Positions 15,990-25,469 of a DNA stretch of 64,000 bases are shown here, in pieces. Position 1 is the stretch's first letter. Every line of letters starts with the position of its first letter. The notes under the pieces are model-generated. The model was not told the DNA's origin. It saw nothing but the letters and a program-made list of their open reading frames with translations, and did no database searches. The stretch lies in NCBI GenBank assembly GCA_031181145.1, contig JAPSLB010000003.1, positions 1 to 64,000 on the forward strand. The letters are read 5' to 3'. A program made the translations under genes and the position numbers. Origin of the DNA: Microvirga sp. GTDB taxonomy: Bacteria > Pseudomonadota > Alphaproteobacteria > Rhizobiales > Beijerinckiaceae.

Positions 15990-16739
15990 TTACATGGTCA
16001 GATAACCGCCATCGACGGCCAGGATGGTGCCCGTCACGAAACGGGCTGCGGGCGAGGCCAGAAAGATGACGCCGCCGGCCACTTCCTCCGGTGTGCCCCA
16101 GCGGCCCATGGGGGTGCGCGAGAGGATGGGGCGGCTGCGCTCGGGATCATCCCGGAGGGCCTGCGTGAGCGGCGTCGCGATCCAGCCCGGTGCGACGGCA
16201 TTGACGCGGATGCCATCCGTCGCCCATGCGGCGGCAAGGCTCTTCGTCAGCTGGCCGATGCCGCCTTTCGAGGCGCTGTAGGCTGGAACCCGGGGGCCGC
16301 CGAAGAAACTGAGCATGGACGCGAGATTGATGACGGTCCCCTTGGTCTCACGCAATCTTGCTTTGGCGGCGGAGCAGACCCGCATGGCGCCGGTCAGGTT
16401 GACAGCGATGACGTCGGCGAAGACTTCCGGGTCGTGCTCCATGTCACGGCGGATAACGCCCGCGGCGTTGACCAGGACATCCAGGCGGTCGAGTTGCGTG
16501 AGCAAGTGGTCGATCGCCGGACTGTCGCGCACATCGAGGACCGCAAACGAGATCCCTCCATTGGTTCCGTCGTCCTCCGCCCGCATCCGCTCGGCCTCGC
16601 TCGCCCCCGTCGCCGTGACGTGGGCTCCCAGGTCTCGGAAGGCCTTGGCGCAGGCAAGCCCGATTCCGCTCGTCCCACCCGTGATCAGAACGGCTTGGCC
16701 GTTGAACAGATTAGAGGCAAAGGTGTCTGTGATCGGCAT
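15990..16739 (-). CDS. SDR-family NAD(P)-dependent oxidoreductase
   Basis: A 249-residue classical SDR with TGGTSGIGLACA at the cofactor site, NAAGV, the catalytic serine in NLASMLSFFGG, YSASKGG with Tyr-Lys, and C-terminal FVTGTILAVDGGYLTM. The start at 16739 is chosen because the fold begins soon after; the longer frame to 16865 adds unrelated residues. It is the upstream partner of the cupin gene on the minus strand. This is the third SDR of the locus; the substrate is not determinable. Confidence 0.88.
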   Translation of the reverse strand: MPITDTFASNLFNGQAVLITGGTSGIGLACAKAFRDLGAHVTATGASEAERMRAEDDGTNGGISFAVLDVRDSPAIDHLLTQLDRLDVLVNAAGVIRRDMEHDPEVFADVIAVNLTGAMRVCSAAKARLRETKGTVINLASMLSFFGGPRVPAYSASKGGIGQLTKSLAAAWATDGIRVNAVAPGWIATPLTQALRDDPERSRPILSRTPMGRWGTPEEVAGGVIFLASPAARFVTGTILAVDGGYLTM

Positions 16740-17095
16740 GCCGTTTTTGTTTCCGGAAGATTGATCGCATACTTGGCGGGAAACAAAACATAGTGCTTCG
16801 AAGAGGTTGATCAAATTTAATCTACCATGGGCTGTCGGACTGTCTAAGGGCATCAGACGATCCACACCGGATGATTCGTAGGATCGCTGTTTCTCGGATC
16901 CATTTGCGGCCGCCCAAAAAGATAGGAAGGTCCGGCCCTGGCACTTCTCACACCCAAACCAACGGCCGCTAGCCTGGTTAAGGCCGACATTCGGGGAGCG
17001 TGGGGGGGATCCTGATCTGACCCCAGGCAGGCTTTATGATACAACCGGCCTTATAAGAAATTGCTTCAAAGGCAGTGTTCAACGGAGAGGACGAT
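16740..17095. other. Gene-free stretch upstream of the SDR and BrnA-like remnant
   Basis: This divergent intergenic region must contain the promoters of the minus-strand SDR-cupin pair and of the plus-strand remnant. I see no coding frame and no strong inverted repeat. A ribosome-binding site (GGAGAGG) just before 17096 belongs to the BrnA-like remnant. Confidence 0.5.
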
Positions 17096-17320
17096 ATGTT
17101 CAGATCACCAGTAGAACGCCGCCCGTCCGATCCCTGGAAGGCTGCGGAGGCCGCCTTCAAGATGGCCGCGACGAAGTCGATCGAAGGTTCCGAAAGTTCC
17201 AGCGGTCCCGGGATGCGCATTGACCGAGGTGGCTCGAATATGTCCGGCAGGACGGCCCGGGATGGCAGGACCGCATCGATGCGGCGCTACGGGAAGGCAG
17301 CAGGCAAGTCAAGGGATTGT
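17096..17320 (+). pseudogene. BrnA-like orphan antitoxin, frameshifted
   Basis: The frame from ATG 17096 (ribosome-binding site GGAGAGG) gives MFRSPVERRPSDPWKAAEAA and later GMRIDRG. From 17230 the next frame gives WLEYVRQDGPGWQDRIDAAL. Joined by restoring one missing base at about 17228-17229, the whole reads like the BrnA-antitoxin family, whose C-terminus has RIDxDVLEYFxxxGPGWQxRINAALR. So a 1-bp deletion has broken a gene of about 75 residues or slightly more. Without the correction the first frame runs on into the MliC-like gene, giving an artificial 186-residue fusion. No BrnT toxin is seen nearby, which is common for orphan BrnA-like proteins. If the lesion is a sequencing error, the gene would be intact. 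Confidence 0.68.
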
Positions 17321-17323
17321 CTC

Positions 17324-17653
17324 ATGAACGCAGGAACTCCTGTCTCGGCCAGGGCGGTACTGGCCGCACTCTTGCTGGTGAGCGCCCCAGCCGCGATTGC
17401 TCAAGATCTTCAGCCTGTTCACTACACCTGTGCGGATGGCACAAGGCTTCAGGCGACCTTCTCTCCCCCGAGCTCTGCGTCGGGATCGGTCAAGTTGGTC
17501 TTTGCCGGATCTTCGACCCAGACGATACTCCCGCAAGCCGTCTCGGCCGATGGTGGTCGCTACACGCAAGGCGACGTGGAGTTCTGGATCAAAGGGCAGG
17601 GAGCAACGCTGGCCCGCGCGGGAAAATCGACGACCTGCCAAGTCGGCCGCTGA
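17324..17653 (+). CDS. MliC-like (C-type lysozyme inhibitor) periplasmic protein
   Basis: A 109-residue protein. Residues 1-27 form a signal peptide (VSARAVLAALLLVSAPAAIAQ) and the mature part has VHYTCADGTRLQATF, then VKLVFAGSS, LPQAVSADGGRYTQGDVEFWIKGQGATL and a final Cys (TTCQV). The spacing of the two Cys and the C-rich GxxL pattern match the MliC domain, which binds and inhibits C-type lysozyme in the periplasm. No lipobox Cys is seen, so it is probably soluble. The ATG at 17324 is chosen because the signal peptide starts there; upstream in-frame residues belong to the broken BrnA-like gene. Confidence 0.8.
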   Translation: MNAGTPVSARAVLAALLLVSAPAAIAQDLQPVHYTCADGTRLQATFSPPSSASGSVKLVFAGSSTQTILPQAVSADGGRYTQGDVEFWIKGQGATLARAGKSTTCQVGR

Positions 17654-17761
17654 TCGAGATGTTCGCGCTCATCGGCGAATGTCCGCAATCGTGCCGTGAG
17701 CGAACCTTAACCGGGGCACGTCCATGGACCGGCCCTGACAAGGCGGAGGCTTTGCGCCCGC

Positions 17762-18480
17762 ATCAGGTTGTCCAGACCTGACCTGGTCGCATCGCGGCGA
17801 AGCGTCGGGCGGATATTCCCTGCGCCTGAAGTGCGGTGGCAAGATCTTAAGGCGGCTCGTCAACGCCCTCATCGGAGAGCCGGAAGCTGCCCCAGTGGTA
17901 ACCTAAGGCAGACTTCGCCTTGAGAATGCGGAACGCGCGCACCGCCTCCTCGGGGTTCATATGATCGGGTGCCATGAACCAGCGGGGTTCATCGGCGCTG
18001 ATAGGCAGAAGGGCAACGTCGAGGCCGCGATGTCGGGCTGCAATGGCCTGAAAGCGCCGGCCGCCGCCGAACCCGGTGTCACCTGCAAAGTAGACGGAGT
18101 TTCCCCCGCGCACGCCGAAGGATGCCCACAGCGCGTGATTGCGGTCGTTGGTGGCCCGCGCGGGATCACATCTTCGGGCGGTCGCGTTTGCAGAGACGTG
18201 CGAGGGCGGGAAGGTCCAGATGATCAGAGTGGTGATGTAAGACGAGCACCGCATCGATCCGCGGCAAACCATCGAACGGCGCGCCGGGCGGGTTGCGTCG
18301 CCGGGGACGACGAACGACACGGGACTGGCTCTTTCGGATCAACCGGGATCCGTGAGAGTGTCATAGCCGGCAATCTGGATCAGGAAGGTCGCATGCCCGA
18401 CGAAGCTGATGCGCAGAGCGCTTTCCCCAACACATGCTGGAGGCTTGTCTTGGAACGGGCTCGGGTGGACCTCCGAAATG
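17762..18480 (-). pseudogene. MBL-fold metal-dependent hydrolase (NAPE-PLD/UlaG-like), multiply disrupted
   Basis: Pieces of one metallo-beta-lactamase-fold protein appear in order in different frames on the minus strand: LRISFVGHATFLIQIAGYDTLTDP (part), then a TGA at 18339-18341 where a Trp codon is expected before SERASPV, then after a frameshift near 18305 RRNPPGAPFDGLPRIDAVLV and the metal motif HHHSDHLD, then a TGA at 18166-18168. After an apparent internal deletion follow NHALWASF, VYFAGDTGFGGG, EPRWFMAPDHMNPEEAVRAF and YHWGSFRLSDE. A TAA at 17847-17849 precedes a further in-frame tail ending near 17762. At least three stops or shifts plus a deletion show a true pseudogene rather than sequencing error. 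The exact 5' end is uncertain. Confidence 0.82.
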
Positions 18481-18966
18481 AAAGCTGCCCGGGGCGGAGT
18501 TGGCTTGCGAGGCGGCGGTCAGAAATGGAAATGATCCGATAAGCTGTACAGAGCTTCTGCGCGATAGCACGGCTCCTCCTCGGTCTGAACATTGTACCCG
18601 AACAGCACTCGAGGCTCCGCTTGGGATGTCTCAATCAAGTGCCGTCAATCACTGCGGCTCCCCCTGGGGCTTCTGGGCCTCGAACGCCGTTCTCGATCTC
18701 CATACTGAGTTGCGGATCGATTGGTCTATAGGGGTAAGCGGCAGAACAGGCAGGGCAGGGAACTTCAGCTTGCGACCCGTTTCAGACGTTAAGCTCTGCG
18801 CGCCCAGTGGATGGACCGATCCACTCTCCCCGGCTAAGTCAGCATGAGGCTTCCGTAGCCGGGGTCGGCAGGTTAGAGGTTGCCTGACGATTCCCGGGAT
18901 CGGTGCGGCTCGGTCCTCCCGGCGCCTCGAGGTACAAGCTCCTGTCATGCGGAGGCCAACGGTTTC
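18481..18966. other. Gene-free stretch upstream of trkA
   Basis: No convincing gene. It holds copy 2 of the dispersed 35-bp sequence (18738-18772) and presumably the trkA promoter. Frames that extend trkA upstream to 18880 lack family match. Confidence 0.5.
18738..18772 (+). repeat. Dispersed 35-bp sequence, copy 2 (copy 1 at 648-682)
   Basis: Begins with GCGGCAGAACAGGC, identical to 648-661, and continues with mostly transition differences. Same orientation as copy 1. Both lie near gene remnants. Confidence 0.45.
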
Positions 18967-20352
18967 ATGAAAGTGATCATCTGCGGTGGGGGGCAGGTCG
19001 GCTCGACCATCGCCCGCCATCTCGCCATGGAGGGGATCGACGTCACGGTCATCGATTCCTCGCCCGAGCAGGCCCGTCGTGTCGACGAGAGCTATGATGT
19101 TCGCGGCATGGTGGGCCATGCCTCCCACCCCGAGGTGTTGGAGAGGGCAGGAGCCCGGGATGCCGACATGCTGATCGCGGTGACCCGGTCCGACGAGGTC
19201 AACATGGTGGCCTGCCAGGTTGCCTATTCGCTGTTCAAGGTACCCCGCCGTATCGCGCGCATCCGGCACAGCGGCTACCTGGAAAAGAGGCGGCATAGTC
19301 TCTACGCCCAGGATCAACTGCCCATAGACGTGATCATCTCGCCTGAGATCGAGGTGGCCAGCGGGATCGAGCGCCGTCTCAGGACGCCGGGAGCCTTCGA
19401 CACGGTCCCCCTGGCGGAGGGACGGGTGCAACTTCTCGGCATTCACTGCAATTCGGGAGCCTGCTCCCTGATCGGACGTCCCTTAAGCGAACTTAAGACG
19501 CTCCTGCCCGACGCGGGGCTCGTTGTTCTGACGATCGTGCGGAACGGCCAGGCTTTCGTGCCCCACGGCCAAGACCGGGTCGAACAGGGCGATGATGTCT
19601 ACGTTGTGACAGACACCCGGCATGCAGACCGCATCATGCGCTTTTTCGGCCATGAGGAGCAGGTCGCCCGGCGAGTGGTCATCGTCGGCGGCGGCAATGT
19701 CGGCCTGAACCTCGCCAAGAGGTTGGCCCATTCCGCGCCAGGGACCTCTCTCCGGGTGATCGAGAGCTCCCGTGACCGGGCTGAGCTCATTTCCCAGGAA
19801 CTCGGCGAGCGCGCCATCGTGCTGCACGGAGATGCTCTCGAAAAGGAAACGCTGGTCGAGGCAAACGTCGGGTCTGCCGAGACCATCATTGCCGTCACCA
19901 ATGACGACGAAACCAACATCTTCGCCTCGGTGCTGGCGAAACGCGAGGGCTGCATCCGGGCCATCACCCTGGTGAACAAGTCCTCCTACGAGTCCCTCCT
20001 GCCCACCTTGGGCATCGATGCCGTGGTGGCTCCCAACACGATCACGATCTCCAGCATCCTGCGCCACGTTCGCCACAGGTCCGTTTCGGCCCTCTATGCG
20101 CTGCGCGAGGGCTTCGGCGAGGTAATCGAGGCGACGGCCCAGCCGGGCTCCCGCCTGGTGCGCGGCAGCATCCGTGAGGTTGGCGTTCCCGAAGGGATGC
20201 TGATCGGAGCGATCGTACGCGACGACCAGGTGATCATTCCGACCAGCTCGACGGGAATCGAGCCCGGCGACCGTCTCATTGCCGTGGTCACCTACCGGGC
20301 CCTGCGCAAGGCGGAAGCCCTTCTGGTCGGCCCGACGCAGGACAAGCCATGA
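18967..20352 (+). CDS. trkA: Trk potassium uptake system regulatory protein TrkA
   Basis: A 461-residue peripheral membrane protein that binds NAD(H)/nucleotides and gates the TrkH channel. It is built as two repeats of RCK-N plus RCK-C: MKVIICGGGQVGSTIARHLA with VTVIDSS in the first, and VVIVGGGNVGLNLAKRLA with LRVIESS in the second; GDALEKETLVEANV and AVTNDDETNIFASVLAKREG are typical of the second nucleotide fold. Length matches TrkA (about 458). The start at 18967 begins directly with the first nucleotide fold. It overlaps trkH by 4 bp (ATGA), implying translational coupling. Confidence 0.96.
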   Translation: MKVIICGGGQVGSTIARHLAMEGIDVTVIDSSPEQARRVDESYDVRGMVGHASHPEVLERAGARDADMLIAVTRSDEVNMVACQVAYSLFKVPRRIARIRHSGYLEKRRHSLYAQDQLPIDVIISPEIEVASGIERRLRTPGAFDTVPLAEGRVQLLGIHCNSGACSLIGRPLSELKTLLPDAGLVVLTIVRNGQAFVPHGQDRVEQGDDVYVVTDTRHADRIMRFFGHEEQVARRVVIVGGGNVGLNLAKRLAHSAPGTSLRVIESSRDRAELISQELGERAIVLHGDALEKETLVEANVGSAETIIAVTNDDETNIFASVLAKREGCIRAITLVNKSSYESLLPTLGIDAVVAPNTITISSILRHVRHRSVSALYALREGFGEVIEATAQPGSRLVRGSIREVGVPEGMLIGAIVRDDQVIIPTSSTGIEPGDRLIAVVTYRALRKAEALLVGPTQDKP

Positions 20353-21860
20353 GAACGACAGGATCCATTCCCGTGTTGGAGCGGTTCTCCCTCGGAACCT
20401 GGTCGCCGCCGCATCTGCGTCCGGTGCTGTACCTGGTCGGGCTGATGCTCCTTGCCCTTTCCGCAGCGATGCTCCTTCCCGCGGCCGCCGACCTCGTGGT
20501 GCGCAATCCCGACTGGAGGGCTTTCCTCCTCGGCAGCGGGATCACCTTTGCCTCCGGTGCAGGGCTAACCTATCTGACCCGCTGCCGCCTGTCCGGGGGC
20601 CTCACCCTCCGGCAGGCCTTCGTGCTCACGCCGCTGGCCTGGACTGCCATTGCCCTCTTTGGCGCTCTGCCCCTCTACATCTCCGACTATGCCCAACTGA
20701 GGGACAGCTTCACCAATGCCTTCTTTGAGGCCATGTCCGGGCTCACGACCACCGGCTCTACGGTGATCGTGGGCCTTGATGCGGCTCCGCCGGGGATCCT
20801 GCTATGGCGCGGTCTTCTCCAGTGGCTCGGGGGCATCGGCATCGTCGGGGTTGCCATTGCCATCCTGCCCGCCCTCGGCGTCGGCGGCATGCAGCTCTTC
20901 CGGACGGAATCCTCGGACCGATCCGAGAAGGTCATGCCGCGGGTGCGTGAGATCGCAGCCGCCATCGGACTGGTCTATCTTGGCCTCACGATCATATGCG
21001 GGGCGCTCTACTGGCTGGCCGGGATGACGCCGTTCGAGGCGCTTGTGCATGGGCTGACGACGCTCTCGACCGGAGGGTTTTCAACCTCCGACAACTCGAT
21101 GGGCAACTTCGGCCCGGCAGCGCAGTGGATCGGGACCGTATTCATGCTGGCGGGCGGCATCCCGTTCGTATTCTACGTCAGGCTTCTCCGAGGGGAGCGG
21201 GACAGCCTGCGCAACACTCAAGTGCGGGCCTATCTCGGATTCCTGCTGGCGATGAGTCTTGGGCTCGCGGTCTGGCTGCTGCTTTCGGGCCGCTATGGCT
21301 TGGAGGAAGCGGCACGTCTGGCGGCATTCAGTGTCGTCTCGGTGGTGACGACGACAGGTTATGCCACAACCGACTACAGTCTGTGGGGCAACGTCGCCGT
21401 CGGCATATTCTTCGGGTTGACGTTCGTGGGCGGATGCACGGGCTCGACCTCAGGCGGGATCAAGATCTTTCGCTTCGAGGTCGTGCTCAAGGTGCTGCGC
21501 AGCTACCTGCGGCAGCTCATCTACCCGAAGGGGATCTTCCGGCGCATGTATGCCGGTCGCCTGCTGCCGGAGGACGTGATTGCCTCCATCGTGGTGTTCT
21601 TTGCCTTCTTCTTTGCCTCTTACAGCGCACTGACCATCCTCCTGATGGCGCTTGACCTCGATTTCCTGACGAGCGCCAGCGCTGCCGTCACGGCCCTCGC
21701 CAATGTGGGGCCGGGCCTGGGGCCAACGATCGGGCCTGCGGGCAACTTCGCGGCCATCCCGGATGCCGCCAAGTGGCTGCTGGCCTTCGGGATGCTGCTC
21801 GGGCGACTTGAGCTCTTTACGGTCCTTGTTCTGTTCGTCCCACAGTTCTGGCGCGGATAG
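20349..21860 (+). CDS. trkH: Trk potassium transporter membrane subunit TrkH
   Basis: A 503-residue potassium channel-like transporter of the inner membrane. Four pore loops with selectivity-filter glycines are visible: LTTTGSTVI, LSTGGFST, VTTTGYATT and ANVGPGLGP. The central GCTGSTSGGIKIFR segment, part of the gating region of TrkH, is conserved. Twelve or so hydrophobic segments and the length fit the family. Co-transcribed and overlapping with trkA. K+ uptake here supports turgor and pH homeostasis; no ntrY/ntrX genes, which sit beside trkA in many alphaproteobacteria, are in the window. Confidence 0.96.
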   Translation: MRTTGSIPVLERFSLGTWSPPHLRPVLYLVGLMLLALSAAMLLPAAADLVVRNPDWRAFLLGSGITFASGAGLTYLTRCRLSGGLTLRQAFVLTPLAWTAIALFGALPLYISDYAQLRDSFTNAFFEAMSGLTTTGSTVIVGLDAAPPGILLWRGLLQWLGGIGIVGVAIAILPALGVGGMQLFRTESSDRSEKVMPRVREIAAAIGLVYLGLTIICGALYWLAGMTPFEALVHGLTTLSTGGFSTSDNSMGNFGPAAQWIGTVFMLAGGIPFVFYVRLLRGERDSLRNTQVRAYLGFLLAMSLGLAVWLLLSGRYGLEEAARLAAFSVVSVVTTTGYATTDYSLWGNVAVGIFFGLTFVGGCTGSTSGGIKIFRFEVVLKVLRSYLRQLIYPKGIFRRMYAGRLLPEDVIASIVVFFAFFFASYSALTILLMALDLDFLTSASAAVTALANVGPGLGPTIGPAGNFAAIPDAAKWLLAFGMLLGRLELFTVLVLFVPQFWRG

Positions 21861-21862
21861 GA

Positions 21863-21876
21863 GCCGGGTACCCGGC
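21863..21876. other. 14-bp perfect palindrome just after trkH
   Basis: GCCGGGTACCCGGC begins 2 bp after the trkH stop codon. It could fold as a short stem, but there is essentially no loop and no T-run, so it is not a standard terminator. It may act with the following sequence in 3'-end processing. Confidence 0.3.
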
Positions 21877-21987
21877 AATCTGGTCTGCTTCTCCGTACCT
21901 CTGCGCTACTCCGCTGGCCGCGCTCCTCCTGGAAAATGACAGGGCCATCGACCTCCATTCCGAGCATGACCCGAGCTGGTCGGGCCT

Positions 21988-24969
21988 CTATTTGGTCAGG
22001 GTTAGAGCAGCGGACGGCTCTATTGCATCCAAGTGGGGGGCGGAAACGGCAGAGGCCAAAGCTTGTGCCAGATCCTGTATGGCGTAGGGCTTCACCAGCA
22101 GAACGGCCTTTTGCAGGTCCTGCTCGGCTGAGACCGCCTCGTCGCCAGTTGCAAAAACGATTCCGAGGCCGGGCCGGTTCTCTAAGGCTCGCCGGGCGAG
22201 CTCGACACCCGAGAGGTCGGGAAGCCCGACATCGGTGACCAGGATGTCGACCCGATCTCCCTCCATAGCCTTCAGGGCCGATTTCGCGTCCGCAGCCTCC
22301 AGCACCGTATGGCCGAGTTCGGATAGCATCTCGGCGGTACTGCTCCGGATCAGATTATCATCCTCCACCAGAAGAACGGTCCAACTCGTGATGCTTGCGA
22401 TATTCGCGGTGGGGGGCCCGGCCTGAGGCGATGATGACGCGGCTTGGTTGCGTTGTTGCTGGTTCGCGAGCACATGCCGGATTTTGCGGGCCAAGTCTTC
22501 GCGGGAATAGGGTTTTGCCAGAAGTTCCACTCCCGGATCGAGGCGCCCGCCATGAACGATGGCGTTTTCCGTGTAGCCGGAGGTGAACAGCACCGCGATG
22601 TGCGGCAGGCGAGCCTTCGCCTTGCGGGCAAGTTCAGGGCTCCGCAGGGGGCCGGGCATGACCACGTCGGTGAACAGAAGATCGATCTCCAGCCCGCTCT
22701 CGATCACGCTGAGAGCGCTCGTCGCGTCACGGGCCTTGAGCACGCGATAGCCGAGATCCGACAGGAGCGCGACAGCGGTCTCGCGGACCTCGTCGTCGTC
22801 CTCCACCACCAGGATGGTCTCGCTCCCGCCCCGCACCGGCGCGGTGCGCAGATCCGTCAGCACATCCTCCTGCTCATGCACGCGCGGCAGATAGATCTTC
22901 ACGGTCGTGCCCTGGCCGACCTCGCTGTAGATCTTGATGTGCCCGCCGGACTGCTTGACGAAGCCATAGACCATCGACAGGCCCAGGCCCGTGCCCTTGC
23001 CCTCGGGCTTGGTGCTGAAGAAGGGATCGAACACCCGGTCCAGGATCTCGGGTGGAATACCACTTCCGGTGTCGGTCACCGCCAGCATCACGTACTGGCC
23101 GGCAGTCACATCATGCTGGAGGGCATAGCGGTCATCCAGCAGGGCATTGCCCGCCTCGATGGTCAGGCGTCCCTGACCATCCATCGCGTCACGAGCATTG
23201 ATTGCCAGGTTCAGGATCGCATTCTCGATCTGGCCCGGATCGATCTGGGTGTTCCAGAGACCGCCCGAGATCACCGTTTCCACCTCGATCTCCTCGCCGA
23301 GCGCCCGGCGGAGCATCTCATCCATGCCCTTGATGAAGCGGCCGACATTCACGACCTTCGGCTCCAGCGGCTGGCGCCGGCCGAAGGCAAGGAGCTGGGA
23401 CGCCAGCTTGGAACCACGCGACACGCCGGCCAGCGCATTCTGCACCCGGGCCTCGGCGCGTTCGTTGCCGGCGATGTCCTTAGCCAGCAGCTGCAGGTTG
23501 CCGCTGATCACCTGGAGCAGGTTGTTGAAGTCGTGCGCCACGCCGCCCGTGAGCTGGCCCAGCGCCTCCATCTTTTGGGACTGGCGAAGCAGGGTCTCGA
23601 CCTTCTCCCGTTCGGCGATCGCATCCGTTACACGCTGCTCCAAGGTGGCATTGAACGCTTCGAGCGCAGCCCTGGCCCGAAGCTCCTGCTCGATGTTGCG
23701 CGCCTCGATCACGGTACCGATGGGCCGCCCCGTTTCGTCCCGGATAGGGCTGGCGGTGAAGGCGACGGGATAGAAGCTGCCATCCTTGTGGACGAAAACC
23801 TCTTCGCCTTGCTCCTGGTTGTTCTCGGGGAGCGCCCGGTCGATAGGGCATTCGCACAGGGGATAGGGCGTGCCGTTTGGGCGGGTGTGATGGACGACAT
23901 CGTGAAGGGGGCGGCCCTGCGTCTCGGCAAGTGTGTAGCCGGTCAGGTCCTCGGCTGCCTTGTTCATGTAAACGCATTGCTGACGGTCATCCATCATGAA
24001 CACCGCCATTTTGGTGTTGTTCAGGATCGCGTCGAGCCGGCGTGAGGCTTCGGCAAGTTGCTCCTCGATCCGCTTGCGCTCGGTAATGTCGACTACGGTG
24101 CCGGGAAAGCGCCAGGGCTTGCCGTCGTCATCGTACAGGCACTCGCCCCGTGCGTCGATCCAAAGGATCGTGCCGTCCTTCTGGAGCAGGCGATATTCCT
24201 GCACGTACTTTTCGCCGGTCGCAATGGTGTGGTTGATTGCGTCGCCGATCCTCTCCCGGTCGTCGGGGTGGATGCCATCGAGGTACTCTGCAAGCGACGT
24301 ACCGGTTTCTCCTTTGTCAGGGGCAACCGAGAACATAGCCGCGAACCGCGCGTCCGAATAGAACGTATCGGTCTGGATGTGCCAGTCGAAGGTGCCGACC
24401 ATGCCCGCCGCATTCAGCGCATAGGACAGGCGCTCCTCCGATTTTGCCAGCGCCCGCTGGGCGAGGATACGTTCGGTAGTTTCCACCACGACGGCGAGCA
24501 CGCCCGCCGGTCGGCCGCTCTCGTCCAGGACCGGGCTGTAATCCAGGTTCATCCAGACCTGCTCTGGAACACCCTTGCGGTAGAGCGTGAGTTCCTGATC
24601 GCGGTAGGACAGGGTGCCCCCGCTCAATCCAACCTTCATCACGTTGTCGTTGAAGTCGGCGACCTCAGGCCAGCCCTCGCGTACCTTCGAGCCGAACAGG
24701 AGTGGGTGACGACCGCCTGCAAAGCCCGAATAGGCATCATTGTAGATCATGACACCGTCAGGTCCCCATAGCAGGACGATGGGCACGGGCGAGCGCAGGA
24801 GAATGCCAACCGTGGTCTTCAGGCTCTGTGGCCAGGCCGAGATGGGCCCCAGCGACGTGCGCGACCAGTCATATGTCCGCGTGCGCTGGCCCATCTCGCT
24901 GTCGCCCAGAAAGTCGAGATTGGTCGCATCCGCCATTTCGGTAGAAGGGATGTGTAGCATCGATGACAT
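21988..24969 (-). CDS. Hybrid sensor histidine kinase with three PAS domains and two receiver domains
   Basis: A 993-residue protein without obvious membrane helices. PAS-like domains lie at about 55-165, 180-300 (PAS_3 type, [12 protein letters not shown] and [10 protein letters not shown]) and 310-430 (with a CEC motif, [10 protein letters not shown]). The HisKA domain has phospho-acceptor His479 in [12 protein letters not shown]; the ATPase domain has N591 ([12 protein letters not shown]), DTGSGI at 633-638 and GTGLGLS at 659-665. Two receivers follow: acidic EDDDE at 723-727 with Asp768 and Lys819, then EDDN at 869-872 with Asp913 and Lys960. It can therefore autophosphorylate and pass phosphate to its own receivers; the output is not encoded in the same protein. 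The start is not fixed: ATGs at 24969, 24960 and 24936 all lack a good ribosome-binding site. It is divergent from the RHH-PAS-HWE kinase gene. Confidence 0.92.
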   Translation of the reverse strand: MSSMLHIPSTEMADATNLDFLGDSEMGQRTRTYDWSRTSLGPISAWPQSLKTTVGILLRSPVPIVLLWGPDGVMIYNDAYSGFAGGRHPLLFGSKVREGWPEVADFNDNVMKVGLSGGTLSYRDQELTLYRKGVPEQVWMNLDYSPVLDESGRPAGVLAVVVETTERILAQRALAKSEERLSYALNAAGMVGTFDWHIQTDTFYSDARFAAMFSVAPDKGETGTSLAEYLDGIHPDDRERIGDAINHTIATGEKYVQEYRLLQKDGTILWIDARGECLYDDDGKPWRFPGTVVDITERKRIEEQLAEASRRLDAILNNTKMAVFMMDDRQQCVYMNKAAEDLTGYTLAETQGRPLHDVVHHTRPNGTPYPLCECPIDRALPENNQEQGEEVFVHKDGSFYPVAFTASPIRDETGRPIGTVIEARNIEQELRARAALEAFNATLEQRVTDAIAEREKVETLLRQSQKMEALGQLTGGVAHDFNNLLQVISGNLQLLAKDIAGNERAEARVQNALAGVSRGSKLASQLLAFGRRQPLEPKVVNVGRFIKGMDEMLRRALGEEIEVETVISGGLWNTQIDPGQIENAILNLAINARDAMDGQGRLTIEAGNALLDDRYALQHDVTAGQYVMLAVTDTGSGIPPEILDRVFDPFFSTKPEGKGTGLGLSMVYGFVKQSGGHIKIYSEVGQGTTVKIYLPRVHEQEDVLTDLRTAPVRGGSETILVVEDDDEVRETAVALLSDLGYRVLKARDATSALSVIESGLEIDLLFTDVVMPGPLRSPELARKAKARLPHIAVLFTSGYTENAIVHGGRLDPGVELLAKPYSREDLARKIRHVLANQQQRNQAASSSPQAGPPTANIASITSWTVLLVEDDNLIRSSTAEMLSELGHTVLEAADAKSALKAMEGDRVDILVTDVGLPDLSGVELARRALENRPGLGIVFATGDEAVSAEQDLQKAVLLVKPYAIQDLAQALASAVSAPHLDAIEPSAALTLTK

Positions 24970-25469
24970 TGAGGCGCGTACCCGATGGCCAAATTCGGCG
25001 CATAACTATGGTTCGGCCTTTACCTTGGCAAGGGCTTGGCACCACCTTCGGCCCCGCCAGGAGGGCATCCAAGAGAGGCGGCCACGAAAGCGATATGGGT
25101 GCGTCCTGGAGCTCTCCTCGGCAGTTTCGTCGATGGAGAAACGCCTGACTGTCTGGAAGGACCTGCTCGTGCTCCGCCTCCGGCAATCGGCTGAGGTCGT
25201 GCATCCCCTCCAGGCTCTGGCAGGCCCTCGATGGCACCCAAGCCGCGAGCGCCGCGTCCAGATCGTCCGACGTGGTCTTCGGGCTCCCGAGGGCTGCCTT
25301 GATGATCCCGCGCACCGGGTGGAGCGGGCGCGAGTTCTCTGCCGAAGCTGCTAAAATGTCACTGGCGACTCCGAGCGTTGCGCCTTTACTTCCTCTCTCG
25401 AGCCTGCGCAGTGAAATTCTTTGCCACAGCCTTATAATAACGGATCTCATTCTCCCGCTTCACCCGTCT
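24970..25469. other. Divergent intergenic region between the two kinase genes
   Basis: About 500 bp with no supported gene. A minus-strand frame through 24869-25450 exists but has no recognisable domain and runs into the kinase gene in another frame. The region must hold promoters for both kinases; a TATAAT box is seen at 25433-25438. Confidence 0.45.
25433..25438 (+). promoter_or_regulatory. Candidate -10 box for the RHH-PAS-HWE kinase gene
   Basis: A consensus TATAAT lies 31 bp upstream of the ATG at 25470 in a GC-rich setting. No good -35 element is present at 16-18 bp, so the assignment is weak. Confidence 0.3.

Noticed and set aside
17075-17653. A 192-codon frame joining the N-terminal BrnA-like piece to MliC
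   Set aside because: The middle is the wrong frame of a frameshifted gene; the two ends belong to two different proteins.
22444-24045. 533-codon plus-strand frame opposite the hybrid kinase
   Set aside because: Antisense shadow; residue pattern mirrors the kinase codons and shows no domain.
24869-25450. Minus-strand frame of 193 codons between the two kinase genes
   Set aside because: No domain or motif recognised, it overlaps the hybrid kinase start in another frame, and codon pattern does not look coding.
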